Assembly: GCF_021869535.1 (NCBI RefSeq)
Contig: NW_026262668.1
Span: 11,826,348 to 11,890,347 of the forward strand
Reading direction: 5' to 3'
Length of the DNA stretch: 64,000 nucleotides
Source: Mytilus californianus
Taxonomy: Eukaryota; Mollusca; Bivalvia; Mytilida; Mytilidae
The notes under the pieces were generated by a model that made no database searches, was not told where the DNA came from, and saw nothing but the letters and a program-made list of their open reading frames with translations. This document shows, piece after piece, positions 53,301 to 56,300 of the stretch (positions are counted from its first letter, which is position 1; every line of letters begins with the position of its first letter). The translations under genes and the position numbers were made by a program.

Positions 53301-56300
53301 TATATAAACCTACCACCATTCTAATTTAAAGTTTCTTCAATGTCTTTATTTTACTGAACTACTGAAAAAAAGAAAACGTAACACCTTCTGTGTTTGGGAT
53401 TTATAAAAGTTTTTACTAGGATGTAAATGTCATAAATTTTTTTAACCATCTTAATTTCTTTAAAAAATGCATGTCAGCGTACAATTGATCGTAAAATTAT
53501 CATTTAAAAAGATTAGTTTAAAGCCTTCAATACTTTGACACATCTGAATATACTTTTATCATTGCAGAATATGGGGAACATCAAATGTATTTTTTTTACT
53601 TTGAAACTTAAGATTTTTTGACATATTTTAGTTGTAAGCCTGGCTACCTTGGTAAACTCTGTGAACGAGAAGACGACAGTAATCACCAGTCTTATACCTG
53701 GGTTATAGGAGTAGTAATTGTTTTATTGTCACTAGTGATGGCTGCTGCTTATATTTATTTCATCAAATATAAAAGGTAAGATTATATCAAACTTTTGTTA
53801 CTTATCATTGAGTAAACAAAATTGCAAATGAAGTTATTTTTTGTCCCTTTATTTACTCATTCTATTATTGTTAAATGTTGCCAGAGATGACTTTGTAGTG
53901 CTCACTATTGTAATAATAAAACCACTAATTCATAGCCCCATTGCTTTATATGTTAACTTCTGCAATTTCAAGCATTTGAAGCTATTTTGTTTTAAGTTTA
54001 AATAAAGTGAGTCATTTCATGTCGAAACTATACCTTATCTTGGCTTGTGCTGAAAAAAATCAACATATCTTTAATTGTATATTAGAGTGAATCCTATGTC
54101 ATTTGGTGTCTGGTGGAGAGTTGTCTCATTGGCAATTATACCACATCTTCTTATTTTTATATGGTTTGGGAATTTTGGTAGTTCAAAAAGAGGTACTTCT
54201 GATCTGAGCAACAGGGAAAATATTGCCAGCCTGGTTTAATTTTATATATTTTTTTTTCTTAATCAAAGGAAATTTTCAACAAGGTTTCTATAATGATCTT
54301 TTAGTCCTTATGCTTTCATTTGATAATAAAATTACTCAAATATTTTACTAATTTACAAAGTTACAGCTATGTATAGAAACTATTTTGTATAAATCAGTAC
54401 TACTTTCTGCCCTGGCCGAATTCTTGATCAATGATAGTTGTATAAATACTTTCAGTTAAGGCAAAATATATGTATAATTCATCAATATTTTGGATTTTGA
54501 TGAAATTTTGTATGCATGTAGATATTTGTAGCATTAGCCATCCTACAGATACAATCAATTAAAAGTTTGTGAAATAGGTCTAGAAATGTATTGATCAATC
54601 TATAAATGTATAGACTATACAAAAGAAGTAGCAAAAAGCATGAATTTTGTCACTTTATATTGCATTTTCTCTAAAATCTATCAACAGAATAGTGATTTAT
54701 AAACTGTTGACACAGAGATATGTCTCGCCTGTATGCAATTTTGATAGTATATAATGCACATGTTGAAATCAAAATGACAATACTTTAACATGTAAACTTT
54801 GCAAAACATTCAAAGTCAATAAACCATGACTGCAGCTGCAGTTCCAAATAATATCTGTAGACTAATTAATACAACTAGAAACTAAATACCAAATAATTTC
54901 ACAAAAACGTATCATTGTGATGGCAACATGCTGCAAAATCTTTTTTTCATACATCAGTAATACTTAAATGATTTAGACAGCTATTTTATCTTATGCTCTG
55001 TTGTACGGTTTGTAGAGATGGTTACCATTACATTCCATGTAGAAAGAAGCCAGATGATAGTGAGGAAGGTTTGGTTACAGAGATGACATACCGTCCTACC
55101 ATATTTGGCAATGGTGTGTTCCAAGATATGAACGATGTAAGTTCTCAAAAGTTTTTAGACACAATTATCTCATCTGTTGTCTTTGTTATGATTATTTTGG
55201 CATATTTCTTAATAAAATGCTTCGCTGAGCGCAGCCTGATACGACCGCAGAGGTTGAACCCTGAACAGTTGGGGCAAATTTGGACACAATATTCAAGCTT
55301 GATACAGGTCTGAATTTGGATTGTGATCAAATTTTTGACATAATATAGGTTTCTGACACAAAATAAATGTGGTCAAAGATCTTATAAATCCATTGCCCAA
55401 TACTGTGCAAATGAAGATTTCTTCTTGAAACTTTTCAAAAATTCGAAATTTTAAAAATTAAAAAAAAAAAAAATGAATCCCTTAAAAAAATTGGGAAAAA
55501 TTCCCCCCCCCCCCCCCCCCCAACTTTTTGAAACCCCCCTTGGAGCAATAACCCCAAAACTCAATCCTAGCCTTTCCTTTGTAGTATGGAACCTTGTAGT
55601 ACAATTTCAGAGAGATCCATACACTTACACACAAGTTATTGTCTGAAAACTAGAAAAATGCTTGTTTTTGGCCCTTTTTTGGCCCCTAATTCTAACATAA
55701 TTGGGGCAATTAACCCCAAATTTAATCCCAGTCTTCCTTTTGTTATATGGAACCTTGTGGTACAATGTCAGAGAGATCCATACACTTACACACTAGTTAT
55801 TGTCTGGAAACTAGAAAAATGCTTGTTTTTGGCCCCTTTTTGGCCCTTAATTCCTAAACTGTTGGCCCCATAACCCCTAAAATGAATCCAAACCTTCTAC
55901 TTGTGGTATTAAACATTGTGGTACAATTTCAGAGCAATAGAAATACTTAAACACAAGTTATTATCCTGAAACTAGAAAAATGCTTGTTTTTGGCCCCTTT
56001 TTGGGCCCCTAATTCCTAAACGGTTGGGACCATCATCCCCAAAATCAATCCCAACCCTCCTTTTGTGGTATTGATCCTTCTTAAAAAATTTCATAGAGAT
56101 CCATTTACTTAAACTAAAGTTATTGTCCGGAAACCAATGTGGCTTCGGACGACGACGCAGACGACGACAACATCATACCATTATATGATCCCCAAAATTT
56201 TTTTTGCGGTAGGTCGTATAAAAACTGAAAACGAGACTCATTTTTTTCTAAAGTAAATACTTCAGCAAGATTGATTTCCAGTCAAATGCTATGTTAATGA